Positions 1 to 12,869 of a stretch of DNA of 64,000 nucleotides are shown piece by piece. The notes under the pieces were generated by a model. It was not told the DNA's origin and did not search any database. It was given only the letters and a program-made list of their open reading frames with translations. Each line of letters opens with the position of its first letter. The stretch's first letter is position 1. The DNA is from Lycocorax pyrrhopterus obiensis (taxonomy: Eukaryota > Chordata > Aves > Passeriformes > Paradisaeidae), in assembly GCA_014706295.1 (NCBI GenBank), contig JACSVZ010000002.1, forward strand, positions 109,690,930 through 109,754,929, given 5' to 3'. Both the position numbers and the translations under genes were made by a program.

Positions 1-2138
1 TTCTTTTTCTGTTCCTCTGTTCCGTAACCATTTGAGTATGGGAAAAGCCAATGGCTCTAGGGTGGAAAGCTGAAGCCAAGTTGATACGTGTCTGCCATGC
101 AAGAATATAATCCTATTAGTCAATGTAACTAAACCTCCTGGGAAAAATAATCTAAATCTGAAGCACTTCCACATGGGCTTTTTTTTCATCTCTAAATCTT
201 CCATTGCTTCTTAATAATGTCATTGCTTCTACTTAGCATTTATTTTTTTTTAGTATAACAACTCTTTTAAAAGCCAATGGAAGCCTCATGATGAAACAGT
301 GCAGAAAAATTCCTAAGGGTCTAAAGGGTAGCATGCACAAACAGAATATAAAAGGACCACATTCTCAGCCATAGCAGTGCTGAGTCTGGTTTACACAAAT
401 CAGAATCCAGTCAACAAAGGATGGGAATACAGAAGTCTGGAAATTCCTATGCTGTGATTTTAATCTTATGAAGCCAGTCAAAGGGAACTCAATGTAATGA
501 AAATGTGTGCGCAAAAGTCAGCATTAAAGAGCACATTAAATATTTCTTTCTTAAATACTGAAGTAGTGAATTTATTACTTTTTGCCTGTATTTCTAGTTG
601 ATTTTCTGGCAAAAAGCAGAATTTTAAATGACTGTAATGGATAATTAGAATTAATATTTAGAATTATGGGTTACACTGACGTAGAACTAAATCCAATTCA
701 ATGAACTATAAAGATTATTACCTAGTCAAACTTAGGGAACTGACTCATTTTCTAAAGTCTGAGTGTCTTTCTAAAGCATGAAGCATGCAGCATGCGTCAA
801 CGTACAGATGTGAATATCCCATTCATGTCTGTGTTACATGTACATGTTACTGCATTAGTCTGCTTTGGGATTAGCAGAGAAGGAGACATAGTCACAGGCT
901 CCGTGTCTTTCCAGAATCAGTTCATCCTTTAGTTCTGATCAGACACAATTTTCTTCCTTAAAATTATGAGTAACAATGAACAGAGTAATTTTAAAAATAT
1001 TGATGAAGAGCTAGATTTCTATATACTGCTGTTGCCATTGCAGTTAGACCATCTTACATAGGACATGATTGCATATATTATAAACATTGTGTTCCCTGGT
1101 AGAGTAGACTGAAGATCACAGAAACTCCATTTCCAAAAACTTACACATAACTTTATTATCCAGCCCTGTCATTAGTCCTTTCAGTAGAATTTAGAAGGAA
1201 ACATGGCTGCCATTTTGCTAAGATCAGAAATATTGGTTGTCTCTTTTTTAAAGCGTGATAACGTTCTCACTGATGTCATTAATTAATCCCATTAATTCAT
1301 GTGGGAAGCTATGACGTAATGCCAAGGAGTTTGGATGATGGGTGGAAGTTGCTCCAGTGCAACTCTGGACTCCTACTGCCTTACAGTAAGATTCAGAGGA
1401 TTCCAAGAAAAACCACATTTCACCATTGGGATGTCAAGAAAATTAACATTAAGAAGCAGATGAACTTAGGAGCACATGTTCATTCTCATCTTTGCAAAGG
1501 GGCTGAACACTAAGCTGGGGCTGATAGGTGTTTTAGGGGCTAAGTGTGCCATGCAGTGTGTGAAGTCATGTTTCACTCATGCAGCTCAAATAAACCAGGG
1601 TTTCTGGGATGGCAGGTGGTCATTGGGTACCGTCATGGCTGTAGAAGGAGAATGAGTGTCATTTAAAACGCAATTGTAGGACTTACTGACAGGTGCAGAT
1701 GAAGTTTGTGCAATGATGTGAGCCCTTTCTTATTTTTCACTTTTATTCCCAGTGTTGATTTTTTTCACTTACTTGCAATCTTCTAGGTCCAAAAGATTCC
1801 CAAAGCACTTAGGATGGGGAAACCATGAGTGTGATAGGTGTCTCCCAGTGCTACTGTATCACAAGTAGCAGTAATAATTATCACTGTCGTGTATAATGAG
1901 ATGAACAGTTTAATAGTCAGCTTCATATATGTAATAAATCTGCTCTGAGATCTTTACAGAGCAGTGTACTGATGTGTGTTCCCACAAAACAAACTTTCTT
2001 TTTAAAGGTCTTATTTCTCTATATGTCAATCCACATATATTGTCCATTACAGTAAATGATGTCAGAAAATGCATTTTAGTTGAATGGATTCTCGTAAAAT
2101 GGACACATAAAATATGTCTACTTTCTACTTTTGAACAG
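1..2138. other. DTNA: DTNA intron (partial, left edge of window)
   Basis: AT-rich non-coding sequence upstream of the first recognisable exon. No exon, repeat family or RNA gene was recognised; only short homopolymer runs are present, such as the T run near 241-252. The N-terminal DTNA exons (first EF-hand region, start codon) must lie to the left of the window. Confidence 0.7.
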
Positions 2139-2224
2139 GGAAGGACATGGCAAAATTTCCGTTTTTGCTGTCAAAATGGCCTTGGCAACTCTTTGTGGAG
2201 GAAAAATCATGGACAAATTAAGAT
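2139..2224 (+). CDS. DTNA: DTNA exon: EF-hand-like region, part 1
   Basis: 86-nt coding exon of alpha-dystrobrevin, a cytoplasmic scaffold of the dystrophin-glycoprotein complex. It follows a ttgaacag acceptor and ends at a gtaagt donor. After one base that completes a split codon, it reads [20 protein letters not shown] and then GKIMDKLR, leaving one T for the next exon. This is the conserved start of the second EF-hand-like domain shared by dystrophin, utrophin and dystrobrevins. In that family the domain is structural and has lost most calcium ligands. The codon before it and the first EF-hand region lie outside the window. The match to DTNA is by eye, but it is essentially uninterrupted. 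Confidence 0.95.
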
Positions 2225-3709
2225 GTAAGTGACGTTTTTTTACCTGTTAAAAATTGTTATTGTTGGAGAAATAACAGTACAGTTAGAAAAGAGGGAATTA
2301 GAATAAGTTACAGTTTCATGGCTGGGTTTGAAAGTTGTACTATGTATATCTCCAAGTAAATCCCACTAAATGTTCGGCTGAACTTCACACTGAGGTTTTT
2401 AAAGACAAATTGCATACATTGAGGTTCTTTTTGGTGGATTTTATTTTCTTTTCCATTGGGGTTATTGAATTCGGAATACAGACAAGTGCCTCAACATCAT
2501 GAAGCATCATTTAACAATTTCTTCTGATTGTTTTTTAATAACATCTATGTCTTTTCACACCTAGAAGAACAATACATTTATGTACTATTTATATTTTCTT
2601 TCACAGGGCATTCTTATGCCATGTATTTCGGTGAACAGATTTCTCATTTCACCGGATTTATTCCCAGTTCCCCTATAGCAAAGGCATAGTTTACTTGTAG
2701 CTGCAATGGAAGACTTTCTGTTTAGTGATACGTTGTCTGTAGCTCGGTCCAGAGCACCATTTTCCAGACTTTTTGACCAAAAACCCTTCATTTTCCGCTG
2801 AGCCTTCTACCTCAGCCCAAGAAAACTGAGTTTAAAAATTACTGTTGATTAGAGTAGACAAGTAGAAATCCCAGATGCTGATTTCGTCTTCCAGATTTGG
2901 TGCCATTTTTTAATACATTATTTCTAGGTAGAAGCTCAAATACAGACTGAACTAAAGTTATAAATTGAGCACCATTTGTTCCCTAAGCTGCTTTAAGAAT
3001 AGGAACTGGGTCCATCCAGTAGAAGGCTGAAGTACAGTGATGATTTTTTGGGTCAGCAGTCCCAGAGTCCTGTTGTCAGAATTTCCCTTCCAGGTTCCTG
3101 GAAATGAAGCAGCTGACATGACAGCCTGAAAAACAATAAATGTTCCTTAGTCAGAGATCTCCTGCTAAGCAGAGGATAATTTTAAACAAGCAGAGAAGTA
3201 AGGGCTGACAAACTGACATCGCTGCAATAATAAAAGTGTGATAGTTTTATACATAAAAAAATGGAGAAGAGTGAAAAGTAATGCATTTGCAAGACCTTCA
3301 ATGCTTTGTGTGTCCAAGACAATAATAACTGACTTAATGAACCCGTTGTCAAGATTTTGATTTGACATGGTAAGCTGGCAGTAGGCAGAAAGCTGATGTA
3401 GTGTATCTTGTCAAATCAGAGCCTTCGTATCTGATTAAATTACTGCCTCATGCCATACATCAGACTTTGCTTAAAAATGACCACATACAAAGAAAAAAAA
3501 AAAAGGAATATTAGTATTAAAATCAGCAAATAATTCTTCTTGTTTTCTGTTGAAAGAGGTCAGAATTAAAAATGCAGTAATAATGGAGGTTTCCATAAGC
3601 CGAACATGTTTTTTACTTCTCTTTCAAATCAGATGATAACTGAACTCAGAGCAAGTCTGTAGCTCACACTGAAGTTGCTGTGTTCTCTCCTTGTCTTTTC
3701 CCCCCTCAG
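2225..3709. other. DTNA: DTNA intron
   Basis: About 1.5 kb of AT-rich intron ending in a C/T-rich tract and cag. A short A run lies near 3491-3504. Nothing else was recognised. Confidence 0.85.
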
Positions 3710-3864
3710 ATATTTTCTCCATGATTTCTGACTCCAGCGGGGTGATGGTTTATGGCAGGTATGACATGTTTCTGCGCGAGGTTCTCAAGCTGCCCACCGC
3801 TGTCTTCGAGGGGCCTTCATTTGGTTACACTGAGCAGTCAGCAAAATCCTGTTTCTCACAACAG
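3710..3864 (+). CDS. DTNA: DTNA exon: EF-hand-like region, part 2
   Basis: 155-nt exon between a pyrimidine-rich cccccctcag acceptor and a gtaaat donor. It takes one T from the previous exon to make Tyr and then encodes 51 residues, beginning IFSMISDSSGVMVYGRYDMF and ending in YTEQSAKSCFSQQ. This completes the second EF-hand-like domain and leads towards the ZZ finger. I recall mammalian DTNA having Gln where this sequence has Met after GRYD, and Arg where it has Lys before SCFSQQ. Both are mild changes. The exon ends on a codon boundary, matching the start of the next exon. Confidence 0.96.
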
Positions 3865-6800
3865 GTAAATGAAGAGACACAGGATCTCAATCACCCCTCT
3901 GAGCAGGCCAAGACTCTTCCTGTCTTACACATATGTGCATATTTGCCCAGGAAACACAGGGCTGGATGAGGAGAAGGTCCACTCCACTGATTTCTGGTGT
4001 GTAGGTTTGGTGCCTTCAACAGGAAACTGATCTCTATAGGTTCCCCATATAACCATGAAGAGAGAGGCTTAGTCAAAAGGTGATTCAGAGCGGGATCTTG
4101 ACTTACACATTCCTAAATTAGGGAACCTCCTAATTTAAGCACCTGTTACATATATACCTTTAGGTATTATATATATTTGTACACCAAGACATGCAGTCCT
4201 CCACTCCACATAGCTTGTGTTGATATAAGCATACACAAGACTAACTTCTCCATACAAAGCTCAAGTTCCACCAAAAAAAAATCAGACTTCGGGTTTTCCC
4301 ACTGATGGACACACAAGTTTAGGCATGAGAAGAAAATCACCTTAAAACTTTTTTATAAATGGGAATCAGTATGTATTAGAAAATCCCTAGTCTCTTACCA
4401 ATAACACCGGTGAGGTAGGGTCAGGAAAGCAATGAATTTATCCTGAAGAAAACACAAGATTTTTCCGCAACTCAGCAGACTCCATAGGTGTACTGAGTAC
4501 AGTACATTGGCTTCAGCTAATACATAACTGGGGCTGGTCATCCACTTCTCCAGTGGAGACAGAGAGAATTCATCTGGCTTGCCACACATCACACTGTATA
4601 ATTCCATAAATATATAGTAGGGGAATATGCTGAAACTGGCACAACGTTAGAAATAAAGTTGTATTTTCCTTCTCATTATCCTTTCATTTGCTAACTGAAT
4701 ACTGTTGAACAAGTAAGTTCAATGGAGCAGGAATAGTGTCATTTTCATGCAAAATAGAGTCTCATTTTTTGTATTCTCTGTTTCATCACTAATCAATAGG
4801 CACTCCAGTCAACCAGAAGGCATGTTGAAATTCATTTATTGAATCACCTCCCAATTAATTTTAAATGGTAGTGTCTGCATATGTGAGACTCGTCTTGTTT
4901 CACAGAGGGAGACTTAAAACAGCACTTCATCTTATGTTGAAGAGTTTACGTGGTGAAGTGACTTCTGGTAGTTTTGTGTTAAAATAATGAAAGAGTGCTC
5001 TTGCATGGCAACAGGGCATTCAGGCTTCGCGTGTTGAACACACTGTTGTTATAGATGAAAAAGGGAACTCTTTTCCTAAAAAAAAGTAATTCAGGCCTCG
5101 TTTTTTATCTCAGTAGCCATCAGAAATGGCACTTGCTTTGAGATTGCATCCAGCCGAGTGGGCCGGATGCATTAAGGTACCTTTAGAAACAGCGTCTTCA
5201 AGCAGGCATTAGATGGTTTTGTTTACAAGCTCCACTTAGAGCTACCAAGAGTTAAGTAGGTAGGTACACAGCAGGTTTACAAAGCTGCTGTTTTGCGTCT
5301 GGAGGTAGCCAAGTGCTTTGTAAATCTAGTCTAATATTTCACTTAAATTGACTTTATGTAGTTCTCATTACATCCTCACTAGGGATGAACCAGAGTTTTG
5401 AAATGAGATTCAAAAAACCAGATCTTTATGACACCATGATAAATGGTATTTACAGTCTTAGTCACACACAAGTTATTCTTTCACTCTCTTATACTGCACG
5501 TAGCATTATCAGAAGTTGATACCTTGGAATAAGTTTGGCATTCTCGCTTCTTGTTCTCACTATGGATCACTTTTGCTTACCAGAAGCCTTTCAACCCCCT
5601 GATACAAGGAGATTCTTCAATTTCAGGGAAAGAATTTTTCCTATTACAGAAATGTTTTATTATTCCCCATTGTACTGGTGTACTTGATCAAACCATGTAT
5701 TTTCCTCTGCCTGTGAACCACTGCTAGATTGAAGGGCTATTCAAAGTAGAAACAACAGTGTTTCCTCATCAGCAAATTTAGGGGACAGAAATGCCAGAGC
5801 AAGTGACTTAATGTTTCAGAATACAAATCTGTGGCTCAAAAAGGAGTTTATCGTCACCACTTTACCCCATAGGTAGGATTGATGTGATATTATACTCTAT
5901 TTGTATTAAACAGTATTGTTATTATTGTACAAACCACTTAAAAAAAAATTACCCCGAGCTAAAAAGATAGACACTAACTTCATTTTCATAGCACTTGTCT
6001 AAGTGTTATTCCACAAACCTAGACTCCATCTGTGTGTAGTGTATATTTAGAAAACAGCTTTCAGTTTCAACTTTCCCAGCAGCTGAAAGAAAATTGCAGG
6101 AGGAAAATGTATGGAAATTGCTCTGACGGTGTCCTTTTAAGGGACACTGCTTTTTTCTCTAATCCATCAAATCAGTGATCACCAGAGCAGTTTGGCCATA
6201 AAGCTGTCATTGAAGCTAAGTTGCCTTATTTGGTGCCAATCAGATTTTAAAGTTATAGCTGCATTCAGAAGCCCATTGCATTGTGGAAGAGCTATTCTTG
6301 TCTCCTCATCTATTTGCTTGTTAGACTGGCTCTGTGTATCCCTGCAAGAGCAGAGGGAAGGCCTAAGGCTACTCAACTCTGCAGTATGGGGCACTGGAGG
6401 TCCCTTCTTTACCTGGGCTTCCTTCCACCTTTTTTCCCCCCTATGCTCTCGGTTCTGCTGCAGACAGCACAGACATTTGCTGGCAGCATTGGTCAGCAAA
6501 GCCATGCCAAGCATCCACAGCAGAATAAGAAATCCCCGTCTCCAAAAGAAAGATCCTTTTCTATGAGCTGGTGCTTATAGCATAGGATGCCTGTTTGGGA
6601 AATGGTTCTTCACTCTCCGTGGCTGGGAAGATAATTCATACAACAAGCAGGTGGTAGTGTTTGACTGGACTTTCACACTGCAGTTATTGTGGGGAAAGGT
6701 AGTATTCCAGTGAGATTTAGAGCTCATATTCTGGCTATTTCTGTTCATTAAAGAATCAAGTCCATTTTCACAGTAGCCTGAGGTATTTTCCCCCAGGGAC

Positions 6801-8017
6801 AAACATCTCTGTATCTTTCCAAATACCTTGCAGTATTTCATCCCTGAGACTGTTGCAGTGTGAGATGTTTTCCATTGATCACTCAGTGTATAAGAGAAAT
6901 AATGCTTTTATTTACGTCTTGTGGTAATTGTATATAAATGGAGCACAGAAACTCCATCTGGAAATCTCAGCTCTTAAAAGAATTCCACAGCACACAGAGA
7001 TGATACATGTCACTGCATAACTGCTGCTTAGCTTCCTCATGGGGTAACCACAGTTCTTTAGCAAGTTAAAGCAGCAGCTTATGCAATCAGATGTGAAAAT
7101 TTAGCCATCCCTTTGGATATGAGGATACTACTTAAATATGTATGTCTATAAAATGTATCTGCATATATTCTCAGCAGGGCTCGATATTTTTGCATCTTAA
7201 ATTTTATTTAAGGAAGGCTCAGTTGCTGATTGAAAAAAACAAGTGAACTAAGATTTGTGATTACTTTTTCCAGACACCTTAGAAATTTAAGGCCCTAGAT
7301 TGCATTTTTAAAATCAACAGGGATATCTTGGGGTTTAAATCTCTTTGAAATTTAATGGGGCATAGATCTCCGAGTGCTTAAAGGCGTGAAGAGTTTAGGA
7401 GCAGTTGCAGTCCCTGAGTATATGCAAACATGACATCCCACAATCACAGCTCACCCATAACTAGTTGCCATTTTTCCTCAGACAAGCATAGTTTCTTAAA
7501 TTACGGTAACAAATTGCCTGTGCTGGTCTCTCCTTACCCTGTATTTCTTTCGGATTTGTACTCCCTTGCCAATATTTTCTTCCATTTTCTTTTTTGGAGT
7601 ACCATCAGCAGTAATTTTTCATTTGAAAATTGGTCATACACACTGATACCCTACGTGCACTTGTACTTGTTACACAATACTCAGAACAGACGAGAACACG
7701 CAGGGTTGAATACCACCCTTAACCACAAAGCGTCTTCAGGGAGTGACTCTAGAAGAGAGTCTGGAAGTGAGTGGGAGCTAAGTGTCTCTAACCCAGCCTT
7801 GTGAGAATGACTGCTAGTCATCAGTTGTATCATTGTACCAAGTGAAAATACTCTTGAAAAGCTCTGCTAGTATCACTTGTTCTTTTTAGTAAATCAGGCC
7901 TACAGGAAAACAGTGTTTGAAAATTATTCCCAAGTGTTTCTGTAGAGACAAGACAAAATAATTTTGAGATGTCTAATTACTGATTTTTTGTGCATGTTTG
8001 TTTGCTTGTTTGAGCAG
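3865..8017. other. DTNA: DTNA intron
   Basis: About 4.2 kb without any recognised exon. The open frames here, such as 6179-6514 on the minus strand and 6192-6566 on the plus strand, overlap one another, match no protein I know and lack splice context. A small imperfect palindrome (tgtccttttaagggaca) lies at about 6130. Confidence 0.8.
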
Positions 8018-8123
8018 AAAAAGGTCACATTAAACACTTTCTTGGATACTCTCATGTCTGATCCCCCGCCACAGTGTCTAGTGTGGTTACCACTTCTGCA
8101 TCGACTGGCAAATGTTGAAAATG
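8018..8123 (+). CDS. DTNA: DTNA exon: EF-hand/ZZ linker
   Basis: 106-nt exon after tgagcag and before gtaagta. It encodes 35 residues, starting [20 protein letters not shown] and ending [12 protein letters not shown], plus one base (G) that joins the next exon to form Val. This segment is strongly conserved in dystrobrevins and dystrophins and packs against the EF-hand/ZZ module. The [12 protein letters not shown] stretch is diagnostic of the family. Phases on both sides agree with the neighbouring exons. I recall Gly where Thr stands after VTLN in mammals, which would be a tolerated change. Confidence 0.95.
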
Positions 8124-10124
8124 GTAAGTAAAGACACACTGCCAAAGCACAGTTACAAGAATAAATTTTGGTGTGATGATTTTCACACTCTGTAGATGGT
8201 TTTGTAAAAGCTACTGTATTGAGTTCATTGACTCCATGTGCTATTTTTACAGTGACTGGTAAAATATTTGGAGAAGTCTGTTGGTCATTAAGCCAGGAAA
8301 TGGGTTAAATTTTGCTATGCTCAGGAAGTTAACCTGATCATGTCTCCTCCTGTGCTCTGGATAAGAGCAATAGGACTTCATCCATTGACACACTTATATT
8401 TGGTAAACTGTCAAGACCACATCTTTTATTAGCTATGACATATGGCAGCAGAGAGGAAACAGCTTGGCTGTTTCCGTTCGTGCAGTATTCTTGGCAGGAG
8501 ATGTCCGGTGCAGTGCAAAACACCAGCCAAAAGGTCCTTAGGAAGGATCTCCTCCTAAGTCTAAGACCATATCCTCTGAAGAGGAAGTTCTGTGTGGATG
8601 ATGTGCACCCATTTTTGGTGATAAAAGGAAAAAGAGGAAAATTGTATGTGTTCTTGTACTAAACAGTTCTCTCTTCCACTGAAAGGCACCAAGGTGGGTA
8701 AGGTGATATTCCCAAGTCCTTTTTGGCTACAGAGCAACCTATCTATCCCACCTTCCTCTAGCTCTTGTTGTCCATCCCTGTCCCTCACCAGCTTCACAGT
8801 GTTTCCTAGCCTAGAGCAGTAACCCTTCCTGCTGCAAAATTCTGGCAAGGAATTAAACCCCTGACATATTCAGCACTGATCCAAATTCTCCCAGACTGAA
8901 CCTTATGACAGAAAGGCAGAAGGTGCCTGGGAACAAGGGGATGTTCAGTACCCTGTGGTAAATTGGGTACATGCTGTAGCAAGGAAAGAGGAACAGAAAT
9001 AGCACTATTGCCCGGAAAGTGCTTCAGAATATCTCAGTTGGTGCTTTAGAGTCCTCTTGTGAGTGACTTGCATCCTTGTCAGTTTCTGCTTCTGAACAGA
9101 GAACTGGACCACACAGGTCCCTTCAATGGCCAGCTTTCCAAATCTGGGCATCCAGAGTCAAGTGTTCAACTCCATATATAGGTACCTAAATGACACCACT
9201 TGTACAGATGAGACAGCAGTAATTAAGAGACAATAACATGTCTAAGTACACTTTCATCCTTTCAGTAGTCATACAGCTGAGTTTGACTTTTTCTCCAAGG
9301 TGCCTCACTTCAGCTCCTTAAAGCACAATGAAACATTCAGCTTCTCCCAGTAGTGCAGCAGCAGTGGATTTTCCCACATACGAATTTCCTCTGTCACAGG
9401 ATAGTTTGGGTTGAAAGGGACCTTAAAGATCATCCAGTTCCAACTCCCTGGCAAGGACACCTTCCACTAGACCAGGTTGCTCAAATCCCCATCCAACCTG
9501 GTCTTGAACACTTCCAGTGATGGGTCATCCACAACTTCTCTGGGCAACCTGTTCTAGTGCCTCACCACCCTCACCCCAGTGTATCACAGGGGTGGATATT
9601 AGTTTCTTCCTAATATCTAACCTAAACCTACTCTCTTTCAATTTAAAGCCATTCACCCTTGTCCTGTCACTGCATGCCTTTGTCAAAAGTCCCTCTCCAG
9701 CTGTCTTGTAGCCCCTTCAGGTACTGGAACGCTGCTCTAAGGGCTCTCTGGACCTTTCTCTTCTCTGGGCTGAACAACTCTCTCAGCCTGTCTTCATAGG
9801 AGAGCCCTCATCTTCGTGGCTGTTCTCTGGACTCTGTCATGTATTCTGTTAGACACTGAACACATTTTTTGCTGCTGTGAGCAGGAGGTACAGATAATCA
9901 GCTCAGAAGTGAAGAAGGGTTTGTTGCTCAATGTAGGAAGTGTTGCCCATGGCTCAGCACAGGTTGCTGTATTTTCACGGGTCAGAGCTGTCAGCAGCAT
10001 CCAATGCCGCAGATTGCTTTGAACAAATAAGGGAACACTCTTCAGTTTGGGGCTTTGTCCATAAAATTTTGCTGGGTGTTTCTTTGTTTTCCTTTATGGC
10101 TCACCATTTCTTTCTCCCTCACAG
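8124..10124. other. DTNA: DTNA intron with CR1 insertion
   Basis: 2 kb intron holding a CR1 fragment at 9394-9838, listed separately. The remainder shows nothing recognised. Confidence 0.85.
9394..9838 (-). mobile_element. CR1 LINE fragment, 5'-truncated, 3' end to the left
   Basis: A well preserved stretch of the chicken-repeat-1 family read in antisense. It starts near tttgggttgaaagggacctt and continues through the familiar segments gacaccttccactagaccag, ggttgctcaaatccccatcc, cttcctaatatctaacct and cagcctgtcttcataggaga. It ends by catcttcgtggc...ctctggactc, with a small internal deletion near 9805. Because the antisense of the CR1 3' end comes first, the element lies on the minus strand. 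The typical ATTCTATG-type 3' repeat is mostly lost. No intact reverse transcriptase frame remains. This is a common bird-type intron passenger. Confidence 0.92.
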
Positions 10125-10291
10125 TCTTCCACCCCGTCGAGTGTTCCTACTGCCACAGCGAGAGCATGATGGGGTTTCGCTACCGCTGCCAGCAGTGTCA
10201 CAATTACCAGCTCTGTCAGGACTGCTTCTGGAGGGGCCATGCCAGCGGTTCCCACAGCAACCAGCACCAAATGAAAGAGTACACGTCATGG
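10125..10291 (+). CDS. DTNA: DTNA exon: ZZ-type zinc finger
   Basis: 167-nt exon after ctccctcacag and before gtaaggg. It reads [48 protein letters not shown] and QMKEYTSW. The paired Cys-x2-Cys motifs (CSYC, CQQC, CQDC) and the closing His residues are the zinc ligands of a ZZ domain. In dystrophin-family proteins this module folds together with the EF-hands. All ligands are present. The longer open frames around 9940-10606 are this exon extended into intron, or shadows of it in other frames. The exon ends on a codon boundary. Confidence 0.97.
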
Positions 10292-12744
10292 GTAAGGGAA
10301 GGCTCCTGCCTCGCTGCAGACTGCTTTGCCCTCCAGCCATCGGAGAAGCCCCCAGCCACAGCTCTGGGCAGCTGTCTGGCTCAGGGGAGCTGGGAGCCAG
10401 GCTGGCACTTTGGATTAGTGACCCAGTCTGGGAGGCTCTGGCCCTGGGAGCCATCAGGAGAGCGTGGAGGTGGGGGTGGTCTTTTCAGGGTGAGGATCTG
10501 GGGCGCCTGTGACGGTGTGTGCCGCGGTGAGGGCAGCGCAGGAGGGGCTGGCAGCAGGGCACCAGGCTCATGGCAGCTTCTCCCGTTCCTACAGGACTCA
10601 CGGTAAAATCCTCATTGGCTTGCTCTGTTTGGCTACGTGTAAATGAAATGATGAATACTTAATGCTCATTCATCAATATTTTCAGTTGAGTGGCTGCAGC
10701 ATATGCGTAGCATTTGGGATGATCCTGGCACTGTAGATTTGAGCGTGGTCACAGGCTTAGATCCACAGTAGTGTTTACTATAGAGAAAAGCTCACTTCTG
10801 TCTTTTTGTTGTTAATTGAAATAATGCAGTGTTTTTTCTAAGCTGAAAGAGAAGTATCAGCAGCTGCTGGAACCTTAACCTTCTCTGAAGGGCATGAGAC
10901 CTGGGGACTCAGCTTTCCATGGACTGGAGCAAAGCCCCAGTAGAACCCCTTGGTTACAGAGCATCATAATCCTTCGGGGTTCAAATGCAGAGATCAGCAG
11001 AAAATACCTAATTAATCTCAAACCTTTCAAAAGTATATTGTTTAAAAAAAAAAAAAGAAAGTTATGCATCCAGCAAAAGCTCTCATTTGAACAGTATTTC
11101 ATGTTTATTTTTTAACAAAGATCTGAAGTTTAATACTTTTAAAATGTCTAGTTTTCTGTTGATGGAACAGGCAAGGGTTAAATTTGACATGGTTTGCTCT
11201 GTATGCCAGTCATACAGCCCTGCACTGTATCCCAGCAGACCTGGGTCTGTAATTGTTTTTGTGGGTCCTAATTGCTGCTTGTTGCATAGACACAAATGGC
11301 TGGAGTTTAGTATCTGAATACGAAAGTGCCCACTATGTAGCTCAGACTCCATTCCTAACAGCAATTTCTGCTATAAAATCCTTTTTTTGCTGTAGCCAGG
11401 GAGCTGTAATTATGGGTAGGAAGTAATTGGAAAACTTAAGCTTTCTGTTCAGTGGAAGACAAAAATGTGACCACATGCCTAGTGCTTTCAAATGTTTCCT
11501 TGCCAGAAACAAATGTTTTGCTTCAAGTTTGAAGTTGCCTTTCTGTAGCATTCATTAGCATTTGTTCAAACCTGGTTAGCATTCTCCATAGTGCATCAGT
11601 ATCGAGCTCCACATGCAGATTGGAAGTGTTCATGGGTGCAGTGGAAATCGACTGTTCTCGATTCAGAGTGAAATTGCATTTACAATGAAAGAGGAAGAGC
11701 TTGAACTTTACATATTTAGGCTGGATTTCTCTAATAGAAGTATTTCATTATGGACTTGATGACAATCGTAAGTTGATGCAGGATGTGTATGCACAAATAC
11801 AAAACCTTTTCTGTCAGGTTCCAGAAGGACTTTTAAATTTCAGCCTGTAGAGCTGTGTTTTGGGGAGAGGAGACAGTGTAAGGATCACTAACCCTCTTTT
11901 ACTGGCAGAGAAGCCAAATCACAGAGAGCTGAGTTGAATTCCCTGAGAATCCCTCACACAACCTAAAAGACACCCTAGATCTCAGAGCCCTTCCTTGGAA
12001 GGGAAGTTGAATTTACTCCTCAACTGCATAGAGTCTCCAAACAAAGCTAGAAAGCAGACAATACTGATGGGTTTTTTTTTTTTTTTACTCCCTGGTGAAA
12101 ATCATGCTTCTTGCACAGACCCTCCCCATCTTTTGGTGACAGTGACAGTACGTCAGCCTCTTTTGATGCCATGTTACCACAATGGGCTGGTTCTGTATCT
12201 CGAATTTCCCATTGTGGTCAGTGGCCACAGGAGGTGGAAGAGAAGTTTTGTAATAGCAGCTAAACAGTACAGGGTACTGGAGGTGAGGAGGGAAATACTA
12301 GCGAGGGGAAGGAACATAGCAGCCTAGTGCCTGGCCCACATCTAGGAGGGAAATTCAGTGTATCTATAGGGACAGGCATATTCAGATCTGTCCTCCTTGC
12401 ACTCCCAAGCTGGCGAGGTACAAGCCAGCACCAGTCCAGGTGACACAAACTGTGCTCTTCTTCGTTCAACACTGCCTGAGTGCAGCATTGCAAAAAAGCC
12501 CTGGCAACTGTCCCTATAGATACACCCCCCAGCCTGCTCTAAAGGTTGCTGAAGTTAGGAGTAATCTTTCCCCAAACCAGCACTTTTTGCCTTACCAGAC
12601 TGTCTGCGTGGGAGGGGGGCAAGGGGGATGTCAGTCCATAGCTGTTAGAGCTGTTAGAGCTTCCTGTTGTTTTGTGCTTCCTATAGCAGAAACAGTATGC
12701 ACCTTACTTGTCCAGATTACCTCTACCTTCCTTGTTCCTCCCAG
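10292..12744. other. DTNA: DTNA intron, locally GC-rich, with inverted repeat
   Basis: 2.45 kb intron. The first 300 bases are GC-rich. A-rich and T-rich runs lie at about 11043-11056 and 12069-12086. An 18-bp inverted repeat pair lies at 12358/12508 (separate entry). No exon was recognised. Confidence 0.8.
12358..12525. repeat. 18-bp perfect inverted repeat with 132-bp spacer
   Basis: The arm gtgtatctatagggacag at 12358-12375 has its exact reverse complement, ctgtccctatagatacac, at 12508-12525. The flanks outside the arms do not pair. The spacer contains a smaller gctggc/gccagc pair. In a transcript the arms could form a hairpin just upstream of the exon at 12745. Alternatively it is the remnant of a small palindromic element. 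No function is claimed. Confidence 0.85.
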
Positions 12745-12869
12745 AAATCACCTGCTAAGAAGCTAACTAATGCACTTAGCAAGTCTTTAAGCTGTGCTTC
12801 CAGCCGTGAACCTTTGCACCCAATGTTCCCTGACCAGCCTGAAAAACCTCTAAACCTGGCTCATATTGT
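12745..12869 (+). CDS. DTNA: DTNA exon: post-ZZ linker
   Basis: 125-nt exon after cttgttcctcccag and before gtaagt. It encodes 41 residues: [20 protein letters not shown], then [21 protein letters not shown], plus GT as the first two bases of a Val codon. It links the ZZ domain to the syntrophin-binding region. The sequence agrees with alpha-dystrobrevin as I know it. It joins either the 9-nt microexon at 16013 or the exon at 17464, both of which expect two bases from this exon. Confidence 0.96.

Noticed and set aside
9940..10606. Open frames of 183-190 codons around the ZZ exon
   Set aside because: Only 10125-10291 has splice borders and a recognisable protein. The remainder is intron read-through or the wrong frame.
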